64,000 nucleotides of DNA from Panax quinquefolius (Eukaryota > Streptophyta > Magnoliopsida > Apiales > Araliaceae), in the NCBI GenBank assembly GCA_020205615.1, contig CM035169.1, positions 19,363,546-19,427,545 on the forward strand, read 5' to 3'. The translations under genes and the position numbers were made by a program. This document shows positions 22,305 to 34,700 of the stretch, in pieces (position 1 is the first letter of the stretch; each line of letters opens with the position of its first letter). The notes under the pieces are model-generated. The model searched no databases. It worked only from the letters and a program-made list of their open reading frames with translations, and was not told the DNA's origin.

Positions 22305-24043
22305 AAGGGTCAGATCACGTGAATAGTAACTCTGACACCAAAAGATAGAAATTTCCCAAAAAACATCTTCACGCTTCATGAATAGTACTCGTGAATAGTA
22401 ATCGTGAATAAGTAACCCCGACATGGAAAAGTTCCAAATTTGATAAAAAGTTCCAACCAATATTTCAAAGATAATGATATTGAAGAAATAATATCATCAT
22501 CGAGAAGAAAATAACATCCCTTACCTCGAAAGATTAGTACTTTAAAGCAGAATCAGGATATAGTCTTTGAAGGAACTTGCACCATCTAACAATACTCAAA
22601 GTATACTCACAAGAATACGCTCAATATATCGAGAGAGAAATAGAGAGAAACTTCAGTTTCTGGTGTGTTTTTCAATTCTAACCTAAACACCCTATTTATA
22701 GGAAAATGCTTAGAACACCAAAGTAGAAAATTGAATATAATATTAATATATTTTTCACATTTTCTTTAGCCCACCTTAGACAACTGTTCTCAGCCCATTT
22801 GAATCACATGTGAGGCCAACTTAATTGCAAAAAACGTTTTTCTCAAAATAATTAACTAAAACTCCCAAAATTAATTATTTGAACTTAGGAACTTCAATAA
22901 TTCATAATAAATAGCCCTTTTATCGGAAAATTCAAATCTAATGAGTTTTTATAGGAAATTCAATTCTCTACAACTGCGGAAGAAAGTTTTTCCAAATTCC
23001 AAACAGAAATTGCCCAAGAAATCTACAAACGTATGCGATTTTACAAGCTATAATCAAATTTCAAATCAATAAATGGGGTCCATTGAGCATGTTTAACAAG
23101 TTTTAAATATTTATTGCAACAAAATACTCTTCCTCCTCGTATACTCATATATCCCACATTCGTTGTAAAAATATCACCATTATTATATTATTATAATATA
23201 ATAATATATTTAAATAAATTATTTTATCGAAAAAGATAAAATTTCAATTTTCAACAATTGTCACATTAAAAATTTTCTCCATCTATATCCACATAAAATC
23301 AATATTTTCCTTATCATATGAATCAATAATTAATTATTCACAAATAATATTACAAAATCACAATATTGACAACGAGGCGGTCTCAGAAAGAGGGCTTTCC
23401 AATAAGAATTTCTCTTCATGGCGCCGCAATTAGGTGACCAAACCTCTCCTTGAAGTGTAACTTTCTAGACATTGCCAATAATGTTATCTAATAATATTAT
23501 TAGGATAATATGAATTATTAGCTCGATAATGAAAAATATCGTGTAATGACAATGATGATTGAAACAACAAAGAATATAAAATATAAACGCATTCAATTAT
23601 TAAATCAATAAAAATATGAATAAAGAATTATCGTAACCATTATTGAGTAGTGCCTTCTTACGTAAGAATCAATAATTGGTGCAATACCGTGTAAAGCTTC
23701 TTGTGTTTTTAACCACCGAAAGTATTTTAACGGTATTAATTGAGAATAACTACACCGTTATTTTTAAACAACTTATATTTGTCGTTTTCTTCATCCAATC
23801 GCTTTCATTATGGGGCCCACACATGGTCATACTGGTCGCATACGAATATTCCCGACAAAGACGAATATTCCACGACCAAACGAATATTCCCACAACAATG
23901 ATGAATATTTTATAACCACTTGCTTATTTTGAAATATTTTCGTATTTTACCCCTAACTATCCACATTAATCAAATCAACCCTTACTATTTCAAAATAATA
24001 AATAGAAAATTAAATTTCATTAATAATAAGTTGGGGTCTTACA
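22305..24043 (-). mobile_element. Gypsy C 3' LTR (family 2, truncated)
   Basis: On minus, it starts TGTAAGACCCC at 24043, directly after a polypurine tract. It follows LTRs A and F until about 22305, where it changes into + family-1 sequence, so about 0.9 kb of the LTR end is missing. Contains the GTGAATA repeats at 22310-22410. Confidence 0.75.
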
Positions 24044-24056
24044 ACCTCCCTCCTTA
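24044..24056 (-). other. Gypsy C polypurine tract
   Basis: Minus strand TAAGGAGGGAGGT, directly before the LTR's TGTAAGACC. It marks 24043 as the start of the 3' LTR. Confidence 0.85.
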
Positions 24057-26165
24057 TGAAATTTTTCGTCCTCGAAATTGACGTCGACGACGCACTGGTG
24101 TTTGAAAAGGTGAGGATACCTCGCTTTCATTTCCGTTTCCAATTCCCGTGTCATTTCCTCTATAGAATGATTCCTCCACAAAACTTTAACTTGTGGTATG
24201 ACCTTCACTTGTGAAGGACATGCTCCTTCCTATCCAAGATTTTGACAGTACCTTCTCATACGTTAAGTCTTCTACTATCTCGTGGGGTTTAACTCTATAA
24301 CGTGGTTCGGGTCTTTCACATATTTCTTAAGTATGGATATGTGAAACACATTATGAACACGAGACATACTCGGAGGTAACGCGAGTCTATAGGCTACATT
24401 TTCCTACTCGGTCAAGAATTTGAAATGGACCAATAAATCGTGGATTGAGCTTTCTCTCTTCCCAAATCTTGTAACTCCCTTCCACGGAGCAACTCGCAAC
24501 AATACATGATCCCCTACACTAAATTCCACGTCCTTTCGATGACGATCCGCATAACTCTTTTGTCGATCTTGTGCCGCTTTTTTATATCGTTGTCGAATCA
24601 TTTGGATATTTTTCAGAGTCATACGCATTCAACTCGGGGTCCCAACGGTGTTGCTTCACCCACTTCGGCCCCAACATGTCTTTGAGAGCGACACTTTCGT
24701 CATATAATGCTTCAAATGGAGCCACACCTATACTTGCTCGATAACTTTGTTGTTGTAGGAGAATTCCACCAATGGTAAATACTTATCCCAACCGCTTCTT
24801 GAAGTCAGGACACGAGTCTTAATAAATCTTCAAGAGTTTGAATAGTCCCTTCTCGATTGTCCGTCCAGTTTGAGGATGGTATGCCGAATGAATCGTAAAT
24901 CCATGCCCATAGCTTTTTGCAAGCTAACCCAAAATCTTGAAGGGAATCTTGGGTCACGATCAAACTATGGATCTGGGGAATGCCATGTAACCTCACAATC
25001 TCATTCACGTCATACTAGCAAGACGCTCAAGTGAATAAGTCTCCGTGTCGGCAAGAAATGAGCGAGACTTGGTTAATCTATCAATAATAACCCAAATAGC
25101 ATTGATGCCTCGAGAAACCGTAGGAAGACCCATAACGAAATCCATGGTAATGTGTTCCCACTTCTATTTTGAATATCAAGTGGTTGCAACGGACCCTTAG
25201 GTACCGGATGCTCCGCTTTGCGTTGACAAGTTAAACACATTGAGATAAACTTTGCAATCTCTCTCTTCATATTGTTCCACCAAAATGTATGTCGAAGATC
25301 ACGATACATTTTAGTACTTCCAGGATGGATTGCAAATGGCGATTGTGTGCCTCCATCATAATCTTGTACTTCAAATCGAGTCGTTAGAACACAAAGTTCA
25401 GAGTGGACTCAAGTATTCCTTCTTCATCAATTCTCGCTTAATAGCTCCTTCTTGTACTTTCTTCTTCATATACGCGATCATATTTCGGGGTCGGTGGCTC
25501 GAAAGCAACCTTAACTTTTTCTATTAAAGTTGGCTCTATGCGTATACTTGACATCATCGCACTCGCTCCTCGCGATATGATCTTCTACTCAACGCACCTA
25601 CCACCACGCTTTCGCTTTTTCCAGGATGGTATTGAATAGTGTGGTCGTAGTCTTTCAATAGCTCGAGCCAACGTCAGCCGCCGCATGTTGAGTTCTTTTT
25701 GAGTGAAGAAATATTTAAGGCTTTTATGGTCCGAATATATCTCCACTTTCTCCCATATAGATAGTGCCTCCATATCTTTTGGAAAAAAACTGCTTCATCA
25801 ACTCTAGATCATAGTAGGATAATTCCTCTCATACTCTTTAAGTTGTCGTGAGCATATAGGCTATGACTTTCCCACGCACGTGAGAACACATCCTAACCCT
25901 TTGCTCAAGCATCATCATCAGAGATAACAAATCCATCCGAACCAGGATGGTATTATTAGAACAAAAGAAATAAGTCTCTCTTAAGCTCTTGGAAACTCTT
26001 CTCGCGATTCTTTCGCTCCAAACGAATTTTGTATCCTTCAAGAGTTATTTGGGTTAATGGAGTAGCGATTCGAGAAAACCCTTCCACGAATCTCCGATAA
26101 TAACCAAATTAAGCCCAAAAAACTACGTGACTTGATCACCAGCTTGATTTGTTCCCAACTTTGTA
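24057..26165 (-). pseudogene. Gypsy C pol remnant (RNase H, integrase, chromodomain)
   Basis: In minus-strand order: RNase H from 26041 (TKFVWSER, EIYSDHKSLKYFFTQKELN at 25773-25680); integrase zinc-binding domain (MYRDLRHTFWWNNMKREI with CLTCQ, 25309-25170); integrase core pieces (VRLHGIP and EGTIQTLEDLLR, 25008-24805); the integrase C-terminal GPY/F-type region (QKSYADRHRK and FSVGDHVLLRV, 24628-24480); and a terminal chromodomain with VLWRNHSIEEMT (24208-24100). The chromodomain defines a chromovirus; in such elements it is thought to guide integration to heterochromatin. Frames shift between domains. RT, protease and gag are deleted at 26165. Confidence 0.85.
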
Positions 26166-26194
26166 TTGCTTCAATCTTCTCCGATAATAACCAA

Positions 26195-26765
26195 ATTTAA
26201 GCCAATAATGTTATCTAATAATATTATTCAGGATAATATGAATTATTGCTTCGATAATGAAAAATCTTGTGTAATGACAATTATCAAACAACATGAGAAT
26301 ATAAAATATCAACGATCAATTATTAAATCAATAAAATCGAATAAAGAATTATCGTAACCATTATTGAGTAGTAGCCTTTCTACGTAAGAATCTATAATTG
26401 GTGCAATACTGGTGTCTTCTTGTGTTTTAACCATTTAGTATTTTAACAAAGATAATCTGAATAACTACACCGATTATTTTTAAACAACTTATATTTATCG
26501 TTTTCTTCATCCAATCGCTTTCCGTTATGGGGCCATTACACATCGTCGCTACTTGGTCGCATACGAATATTCCCGATAGTACGAATATTCCACGACCAAA
26601 CGAATATTCCCTAAACAACAATGAATATTTTATAACCACTTGCTTATTTTGAAATATTTATGATTTTACCCCTAACTATCCACATTAATCAAATCAACCC
26701 TTACTATTTCAAAATAATAATATAGAGAAAATTAAATTTCATTAATAATAAGTTTGGGTCTTACA
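26195..26765 (-). mobile_element. Family-2 LTR fragment
   Basis: The first roughly 570 bases of a family-2 LTR on minus, ending at TTACA (26765). It follows the broken end of gypsy C, so it may be the remains of C's 5' LTR after a deletion took out gag to RT plus most of the LTR. The sequence beyond 26765 is not LTR. Confidence 0.65.
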
Positions 26766-27200
26766 ATCTTGGTGTTTGTTTGAAGTATAATTCTTAATTT
26801 GAGACAGTGGAGATAATGATAAGTCAAGAGAAGACTCACCATTGGGAAGAATATGATAGTAATCTTCTCGTTTTTTTCTTTGGGGTCTATTGGGTCAACA
26901 AGGATAATTCGTGGCCATATGATATCTATCATAACCTAGAAGCATGGCCTCCCATGTACGAAGGTTTCCTTGAGCACTTCCTAAAGATTCTAATTTCTAA
27001 AACAGTTTTTGACTATACCTTTATGTAAGGTGTTATTGTGACGTGCTATCCAAGGTTGGGATGAGTGTCACAGTTGGTATATATATTTGTATCCAAACTC
27101 ACAAAGATATAAGTTGTTGTATTTTGCACGACAATTGTTATAATAAAGTCAGTAGTTATTTTTACACATATATTTGGCACTTCGAGAATGGGTTGGATGG
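26766..27200. other. Unassigned region
   Basis: A + frame at 26807-27028 (73 codons, tryptophan- and tyrosine-rich) has no similarity I recognise and no splice or promoter context. At 27040-27075 a GTGACGTGCTATCCAAG block and GTGTCACAGTTGGTAT resemble 20758-20800 and a gypsy LTR end plus PBS. Confidence 0.3.
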
Positions 27201-27204
27201 AATG

Positions 27205-27655
27205 GACCTATTTTGGGGTTGTCACATTTGGTATCGAGCTATAAAGCCCCGAGCCTCTCATTTGGTGACTTCTGTTGATGGGGGATGGACCGAAGCCGAC
27301 TCTCCGTAGGGGACGCCTGGATCATGCAGTGGCAAACCGATAGGTACCAATGTGAGGTCTTTGTCCATCGATGGGAAATTTGTCATATTTGGTATCGTAG
27401 CTTAGGATATGGTCTTCCAATGAGATCGGAAATATAACTAGGAGGGAGAGATGAGTAAATCCTTCGCAAAGGTGTCGCACCTAAGCTTATTTGTTGGTTA
27501 GTCATAATATCGGGATATTATGTGATATGTTAATTTGTTTAAATTAACCCTTGTTTTATGGCAAAGATTTGAGAATGGGCTGCGAGAATGTTAACAATGG
27601 AGTGAATGAGACCAGTGGAATACCTCTAATCACCAACCGGATAATGTGATATCAA
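27205..27655 (+). mobile_element. Gypsy leader and gag-start fragment
   Basis: TTTGGGGTTGTCACATTTGGTATCG (27213 on) and a second GTCATATTTGGTATCG (27379 on) look like two LTR-end/PBS junctions. From 27390 to 27620 the sequence follows the leader and Gag start of copy A in + orientation (TAACTAGGAGGGAGAG, ATTATGTGATATGTTAATTT, TTGAGAATG). It is a non-coding relic. Confidence 0.55.
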
Positions 27656-27799
27656 AGTGAAGAAGGAATTAGAGAAATCCATGTGGTGAGTGAAGAATTG
27701 ATAGTTGCACCCGAGATAGTCGCAGAGGTAACAGCTGAGAGTGAGGAAGAAGAGGTACCTGAGGAGAGTTTATTAGAGGTATTATATGATCACAAATGA
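27656..27799 (+). pseudogene. Acidic open frame, unrecognised
   Basis: An open frame of 47 codons without a clear start, rich in glutamate (ESEEEEVPEESLLEVL), ending at TGA 27797-27799. It follows a gypsy gag-like stretch, so it may be part of a retroelement polyprotein, but it matches no domain I know. Confidence 0.25.
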
Positions 27800-29028
27800 C
27801 ATCAAATCATTCAAAATACAAATAACTCAACTGTCTTAAGATATCAATATCTAAAATAACTCTCTAATGTCAACGAAAATATATGAAGAAGGTTACAAAC
27901 GAACAATTTTTCAAAACACAATTTGTCCAAATAACGAAAGATTACCAAAACGAATATAGGAAATAAACCAACGATTATGATACGAATTACGAAATCTGTA
28001 CTTGATAATCAAAGTCACATATAACACACTCCGCAAAATCTTAACCTCCAACGTTAACGATATCAAATACGAAATTTTAATCACTACCTAAATATATTCA
28101 TCTCAAATTAAGTATATAATTCAAAATAATAATTCTAAAGCGCTTTTAACCTATTCAAGGTGCCTTTAATTATTCGCCTTAGATTACTATTAATATTCCA
28201 CAACTTACAAGTCAATAACAAAATTTAAGAAATCTTAAAATCCTAATAACACATATTATTCTTAAGATCTCAGTCCATTGTATCGATCATATTAATTCGA
28301 TTCTATAATTATTTTATAAATTAAATAATTTTAACAGAAGCTAGATTTCAAATACTCCAATTTAGCCTAAAGAATCACCCAAATCAGATTTAAAATCATT
28401 AAGTTATACATTTTTAAATATTAGAACTTGTTGAAAATTTTGCTACCAAAATTTCAGATAAGATCTTTTTTAAAATTCATAACAAATCATACGCTTATCT
28501 ATAAATGTTCAAAATTGGTAAACATATTCTCATATTATATATTTATAACATATCCTAAAATTATAACGATCAAACAGTCGAATTAGGAGATATAACCCAA
28601 ACAATATAACCTTGAAATATAGAAATTGTTTTTTCATATTTTAACGTTTATATTCAATCAAATTATTTTCCTTTATAAATTTATATCTTATTTTCGATTA
28701 TCAAGACTTCTTATTCCATGCCTCAATTTTAATTAAAAATAACTCTAATTTTTAAAATTTCATAACTAAACTTAAAATATTTGCCGTCTTTGCTCATTTT
28801 TTTCCAACACACAACAATAAAGAATCTGACTTCGAGTCTGCTAAACTCTTCAAAATCTCTTTATGTCTTCACAAAAGTTGCAACTCTCGAAAAGGTACAT
28901 GTAATAGGCTCAAGAATCGTTCAATTTGAAATTAATGTGGTTGATATACAAAATTTCAAAATTAGGACTGAAAATCGTGACAAGAATAAGGATAGACTGC
29001 GATTTTCAAAAATTTAAGACATAAAGAT
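27800..29028. other. AT-rich unassigned DNA left of gypsy B
   Basis: No gene was recognised. The frame 28781-29017 (78 codons, +) has no known motif. General composition and phrases such as GACTGAAAATCGTGACAAG look like retroelement LTR sequence, but no ends could be fixed. AAGAT at 29024-29028 is the left target duplication of gypsy B. Confidence 0.35.
29024..29028 (+). repeat. Gypsy B target duplication, left (AAGAT)
   Basis: The five bases before the outer LTR edge TGCGACGCC. They are identical to 52721-52725 after the other outer edge TTTTACA. Confidence 0.9.
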
Positions 29029-30059
29029 TGCGACGCCCCCAAAATTAGGTATACATCACCCATCTTGGGTCGCATGCATACATGGTAGTGTAATTCAAAT
29101 ACAACTTACTAATACAACATGTCAGGTACAATACGACAAAACATAAAATGAGTTTGAATACAAATATTGTCTACTATAGATTATACAAACTCAAAAGGAG
29201 TCCTCATTACAATTATTATCACACTATTTCACGTAATAGTGAGGACTACTAATCTTATCCTCCGGACCATCACTCCGCTTCCCGACTCGTCCCAACTATA
29301 TTCTCATTTCTCAAGAGAGACAGTGAAAGAAATGGTGAGCTCAACTAGCCCAAGAAGAAATATTATGACTAAGATAATGCAGAATAAATTATCATTAGTC
29401 TCCAACAATGTTAAAGCGATAAAATATAATAGACATCAAGTTTAAGCTGCAATGAACAAGCAATCCATTAAAAGAGTCAAGTAGAAAATAAAATCTACTA
29501 TCTTTTATGATTTAAAAGGTTTTTCATCATCATTATCGCCGAGACTCACTTAATAAATATTCCACATCATCGAATCACCCCCCGCACTACTACCAAGGAT
29601 ATTCTTTAGTATCAACGACCATAATTATCCATACTACTACGGGCTAAGAATATTTGTGTATTCATTAATGGTCATGATCATGCCAACAATCTGTCCATCA
29701 ATGCACTACGGGCCAACGAGGACTTTTACCACATCATTTATAACATTACGGCCATGATTACACCGAATAATCCTCAGTCATAATCATACCAAGTCCATCT
29801 ATGCACTATGTGCCACATATGACTTTCAAAAAATATAAATATAAGGATGATGACAATGATATAAGAATTCAATAAAACAAGTTCAAGAATTAATTTATCC
29901 AGAACTAATAATGTCCAAATTGTCAACATGACATCGCTTTGTAGAGTAAAATTCAAGAATGATCGGAAGAATATTTCCATGAAAAGATCTGGATGAAGCG
30001 CAAATATCAAGGATATTCTACTAATTTCATGGAGTATGGAAGTCAAAACTTTAACCAAC

Positions 30060-30440
30060 CGAGTATAATAAAGAATGGAATAACAAAAGAAATCACCATG
30101 CATGTGGTACTCAGATAGATGAGTTATTCCAAGAATAATAATAATCGGAACGGTCGAGGCAAAATTTACCGGCTGAGGATGTTCCAATGAATAATAAAGA
30201 GCGGAACCAGTCCGATTGTAAAACACATGTACAGGATGTTCCAAAGTAATAATAATACAGACGAAACGTGTCCTGTAAAACACACGCAGACGAGGATGTT
30301 CCAAATGTAATAATAATAAAGGCGGAACCAGTCAGGTGTAAAACACATGCATGAGGATGTTCTAACGTATAATAGAAGAATGTCACCAAGTATATAGGGT
30401 AGATCAGCAGATACAAAAGTTATTCCATCGTAATAATAAG
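30060..30440 (-). repeat. CATTGGAATA-type array in 3' LTR B
   Basis: On minus these are the same 55-65 base units as in LTR D (TTCCAATGAATAATAA and AACACATG on +). About five units are present. The overlapping long frames 29774-30304, 30111-30416 and 30166-30486 on minus are repeat-driven and not genes. Confidence 0.75.
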
Positions 30441-30732
30441 CAATGGAATAACAATAGTTCTCTTCATGAATAAGAAATAATAACACCCCTTACCGTAAAA
30501 GAACCTGAATATAAGAGTAGTTAAGTAGCGAAACTTTTTTTCTTTTCTCTCTATAATTTTCTCTCTAGAGTTTTGAAGGAATTCGTAAGAAAATAATGAA
30601 GGTATGAGCTTCTATTTATAGAAAAATAGAATGCATAATAACTAATCCATGAACGGTCCAGATTGATTTACTATAATCTGACGGTCCATATTTAAAGCAA
30701 AATCTTTTAAATAAAATATAATATATGTACAT

Positions 30733-30844
30733 ATATATATTATATATATATATATATATAAACTAATAATAATTGAACTTCCCTCCCACTTTGTCAATAA
30801 AGTCATAACAATTATACTCCCCCACGTTTCCAAAATCAAGCATC

Positions 30845-30876
<32 letters not shown>
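30733..30876. repeat. Two (TA)n microsatellites in 3' LTR B
   Basis: TA runs at about 30733-30759 and 30849-30876. The matching runs in the 5' LTR (52007-52050, 52137-52191) are clearly longer, so the arrays changed after insertion. Confidence 0.8.
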
Positions 30877-30880
<4 letters not shown>

Positions 30881-31434
30881 CATTACATTACCTATCAAAT
30901 AAAATAACTCCCGTGGAAAACATCAGACAACTTCCCTCTTCAATTTCAAACATGGGCCCCACAGTGGGCCCCCACCTAATTATATAACATAATTTTCTAC
31001 CGATTATTTTGAAAAAAATAGGTAAATGAGGGTCAATAAAATAAGCAAAATTGAGTGACTTCTTGCTTAAACATTAATAATCAATACAGGTGCGCTCTTA
31101 CGCAACCACGCCAGACATTATTTCTTTTACTACCGAGTAGTTCAACAAAGATCAATGGTAAAACTTACGCCTTTATTTTTATAAAAATATTTTTGTCATT
31201 TTCTTAATCCGCCAATAATTACATTTGTAGGGTCCACCAATGATTATATCGTTTATTTAATATTCCTCGCTAAACCGAATATTCCCCGACCAATCGAATA
31301 TAACAACTTGCATACTATGCAAAATTTATAAATATTACCCACAACTATAACATTATATCAATTTCACTCCATAATATTTAAAAATAATATTTATAGAAAA
31401 TTTATCTTTATTCAAAAAAGTTGGGGTTTTACAA

Positions 31435-31447
31435 TCTCCCCATCTTA
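31435..31447 (-). other. Gypsy B polypurine tract
   Basis: Minus strand AAGATGGGGAGAT, directly before TGTAAAACC of the 3' LTR. Confidence 0.8.
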
Positions 31448-31758
31448 TGAAATTTTGCCCTCGAAATTAGGGTACGTACCTGGTATGTCGAAGAGGTAAG
31501 GATACATTGATTTTATTTAAGATTCTAACTCCCAAGTCATTTCCTCAACATCGTGGTTTCTCCACAAAACTTGGACTTTAGGTATAAACTTGGTGCGTAG
31601 AATATGTTCCTTCTTATCCAAGATTTGAACAGGAACCTCTTCATACGTCAAATCTTCCGCTATTTCGTCCGATTCTAACTCAATAATGTGGTTCGGGTCT
31701 TCCACATATTTACGTAACATGGATATGTGAAAAACGTTATGAACACGAGACATACTTG
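31448..31758 (-). pseudogene. Gypsy B integrase end and chromodomain
   Basis: The minus frame reads HNVFHISMLRKYVEDPNHII, VPVQILDKKEHILR, then KVQVLWRNHDVEEMTWELES. This is the standard link from integrase C-terminus to chromodomain in plant chromoviruses. It is the longest intact coding piece of element B. The frame is entered from CACTA-1 sequence at 31759, where that transposon inserted. Confidence 0.85.
31756..31758 (+). repeat. CACTA-1 target duplication, left (TTG)
   Basis: TTG immediately before CACTACAAGAAAA. The same TTG follows the other end at 40709-40711. Three bases is the CACTA standard. Confidence 0.85.
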
Positions 31759-32079
31759 CACTACAAGAAAAAGGTCTATCAGCGACCAACAAAGATTGTC
31801 GTGACCGCACCATCGATCGGCCGATATTAGTCACAATGACCGTCATCTCATGCATCAAACGTAATCTAGTCGCTAATGTTTTAATAAATGATCGCGACGC
31901 GTCACCGATCGATCGCTAAGTATAAATTTGCCACCAAAATTTTGAAATTTGGAAATGTTGGCGCCAATTTTTGTGCGAACACTTGAAATCGATGACCGCA
32001 CGCGTGCGATTACGATAAGTCCATCATCATTAAAATCAGTGACCGCATGCGCGTCGCCGATAAAACTAAATGTTATCTG

Positions 32080-32232
32080 CACTCGTGATTCGGCTCGACA
32101 CGCACGAGCGAGAGAAAAAAAGAGGAGGTCGAAATAGAGAAGAGGAGAAAGGGGAGAGAGAAGAAGGAGAAGAAGTTCATGCTTGCATCGCCGCCGCCTC
32201 CTACCACCACCGCCACCTTCTACAAAGGTAAC
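32080..32232 (+). other. CACTA-1 GA-rich leader and possible splice donor
   Basis: A purine-rich run (GAGAGAAAAAAAGAGG, 32109 on) is followed by CCGCCGCC/CCACCACCG triplets and ends CTACAAAG|GTAACC at 32227. It resembles an untranslated first exon of the transposase gene. CACTA-2 has the same arrangement at 42838-42975. Inference only. Confidence 0.45.
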
Positions 32233-34040
32233 CCACTTAAAATCTACTAGAAATCTTGTTAATTTGTTAATTGAATGTGGTTTAGACAAACCCTAAATCA
32301 AAAAATGAATATGCCTTAATTAAGATTAAAAAGGCAACTAATGACAATGAACTAATTAAAGTTTATTTTAAAAGTTATAAAATAAACTGTTATTATGAAG
32401 CATAGCCTAATTTTTTTTTCATTTTTGTTATTATTGATGCTTGAACTTTTGGTTTGTTTGACTTAGATATGAACTGGGGTTGCTCTAATTAATCAGTTGG
32501 AAATTGAATAGGATGTTATGGAATTGGTTACATTGATTGTGTTATTTGTTCCTATATATAAAAATTAGCTTATTGGTAATGTTTTGATTGATATGTATGC
32601 TAGATTGGAATAGTTTGATTTGTGGTATTGTTCAAATAGATATTGGAAGGAAGCATTGGGAATATTTTAGCGATTAGGAATCTCAGGGTATTGTTCAATG
32701 AAACTTTTCAATTGTTATCATTTCTGATATTATCATTATGTGTTCATTGCAATTGAGTTGAGTCAACTGTATTATAACGTTTTTCTCAATCTGATTTATG
32801 TGATGTAATTTGCAGTATAAAGAGATTCTAGGAAAGGGGGCTTTCAAAAAAGTGTATCCTCAACACAACAGTTTATCACTGAGACTCTACGCCAGTAAGT
32901 TTGTTTGCTCTATTTCTTCTTTTATTTTCAGTCAATTTGTATAGCCATCATATTATAGGTATTGATATTTATAACAATTATTTGATGTAATAATATTTAT
33001 AATGGAAGGCTTGGGGACTGTTAGTATAATTTAGTACTTAATCATGCCTAAAGTACCTTTTATTATCACGATTTTAAAGTTGTTTGAATGCCTAAAGGTT
33101 CTTTTTTGCCTACATGTGAATTTATTTATGAAATTATAGTCAAATCTATGCCTATATGAGAACTATACTTATTCAAGATCGTCTATGGGTAATAGTTAGG
33201 CTTTTCTTCACATTACTTATACTTATGCAAGATAAATCTATGTGGACTCTTGGTTTGTGTCTTGGGTGCTAGAAATGACTTTATATACATGTAGTAATGT
33301 GCATGTGGCTAATCCATATTATAGGGAGACTTTGGCAAAAATTTTTATTGGTCTCAAGTAGTTGCGAACATTTATACTATTAACGAGCCTATTGGTGATC
33401 CACTAGAGCCTATTAAGGGGATGTAGAGTCGATGAAATTTGGGCTTGGGGCATGAGGCCACACGAGCTACTACTAAGCTTATTTAAGCCTCACGGGGCAA
33501 GCCAAGCTTGGTTGTTAGCATCTTAAGCTATTATTAGAAAACATTAAGCCAAAATAGACAGCGATCTTCAAGGCTGATTAGTGCAACAGAGAAGGTAACT
33601 AGACACACTTGGTCAATAAAGAGACATTTTGGCTATAATGAAAAAAACAAGGGTATTTAACACTTATGTATACAAGAATAAAGCTATAAAATGTTATAAA
33701 AGCTATAAATTGCTCAATCATGTTGTGACTATCCCAAAATATAAAAGATTATAGAAAGGGACCGTGAGGGGTATAATCTTAAAACATGTTAGGCGCCTTA
33801 GCACACTAGTTGATATGAATGAATCTCCAAGATACTCAAAAGTTGTATAAATGAGTTAGAAAACTCTGATATAAAGCTAGTATGAATGAAATAAAAACAA
33901 TAAAAACAAATTTAAAACAAATTAAAATAAAATAACATGATATAATATAACTATTAAACTAAGTAGCATTTACTTAGTTTCTCATACTAAATTTAATAAC
34001 ATTTAAAGTTTCTCATACTGCTTTAATTTGCATTCATTCG
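32233..34040. other. CACTA-1 non-coding interior
   Basis: About 1.8 kb between the leader and the minisatellite, with no domain or long frame seen. It may be intron and upstream sequence of the transposase gene. Confidence 0.45.
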
Positions 34041-34044
34041 TTAA

Positions 34045-34258
34045 GTCATATGCTTTCAAGTCATATGCTCTCAAGTCATATGCTTACAAGTATGCTTAAA
34101 TGTTAATCATATGCTTACAAGTATGCTCAAGTCATATGGTTACAAGTATGCTTAAGTCATATGCTTAGAAGTATACTTAAATGTTAATCATATGCATGCT
34201 TATAAGTATGCTCAAGTCATATGGTTATAAGTATGCTCAAGTCATATGTTAACATTTA
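34045..34258 (+). repeat. AAGTCATATGCTTACAAGTA minisatellite
   Basis: About nine imperfect units of some 20-30 bases built from AAGTCATATG and CTTACAAGTATG, twice broken by AAATGTTAATCATATG. It lies inside CACTA-1 just before the transposase coding region and is absent from CACTA-2 (which lacks this part) and CACTA-3. Confidence 0.75.
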
Positions 34259-34429
34259 TAATGTTGTGCGTAGTAGGTCTTAGTGGAATCATGGACCTCT
34301 ATTGGGGCATCAGTAGTTGGATGGTATGACGAAAGTCAAGTGCCCGAGATAAGTCTTCTGATTGAATTTAGAATTTGGTTGCCAAGTGTTTTTGGAGTAT
34401 CGCATATAGTCACTTGAGAATGTATGAAT

Positions 34430-34700
34430 GGTAAATCATGAATCGATGTCCATGTTTAAAGTGTAAGAATGTAAATTATATGGGCAGAGACATAGTAAAC
34501 TATCATTTACTTATTTACGGGTTCATGAAAAATTATGAAGAATCTTTGGTGGGCACATGGGCGAGAGAAGAGATGGTGGCATCACACAAGTACACAATTA
34601 AGGCATTAGTACTCATCATTATGAATGAAATGGTCCATGATATTGCAGGGGCGATTTTGATTGGGAGCAAGGCAGAGAGCAACCTATGAATTACGATGCC
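34430..34700 (+). pseudogene. CACTA-1 transposase-associated domain
   Basis: The frame from 34438 reads MNRCPCLKCKNVNYMGRDIV and HLLIYGFMKNYEES. This is the zinc-containing transposase-associated domain found at the N-terminus of TNP2-type CACTA transposases (CPCxKC motif). The ATG shown is internal; the true start is upstream. The related domain in CACTA-3 lies at 41183-41485. Confidence 0.75.

Larger units (their letters stand above)
29029..31434 (-). mobile_element. Gypsy B 3' LTR
   Basis: 2406 bases, TGTAAAACCCC to GGCGTCGCA on minus. Carries the family-1 tandem array (30110-30440) and two (TA)n runs near 30733-30759 and 30849-30876. It differs from the 5' LTR mostly by small indels and repeat number. 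Confidence 0.9.

Noticed and set aside
29774..30486. Overlapping long minus-strand frames of 176, 101 and 106 codons
   Set aside because: They run through the LTR tandem array in three frames at once. The length comes from the repeat lacking stops, not from a gene.
31873..32289. Minus-strand frame of 138 codons
   Set aside because: It is the complement of the GA-rich and CCG-rich CACTA-1 leader. Low-complexity Gly/Arg and Leu runs, no domain.
34045..34258. Centromeric or subtelomeric satellite
   Set aside because: Only about nine irregular units, all inside CACTA-1. No telomere-type repeats and no long array.
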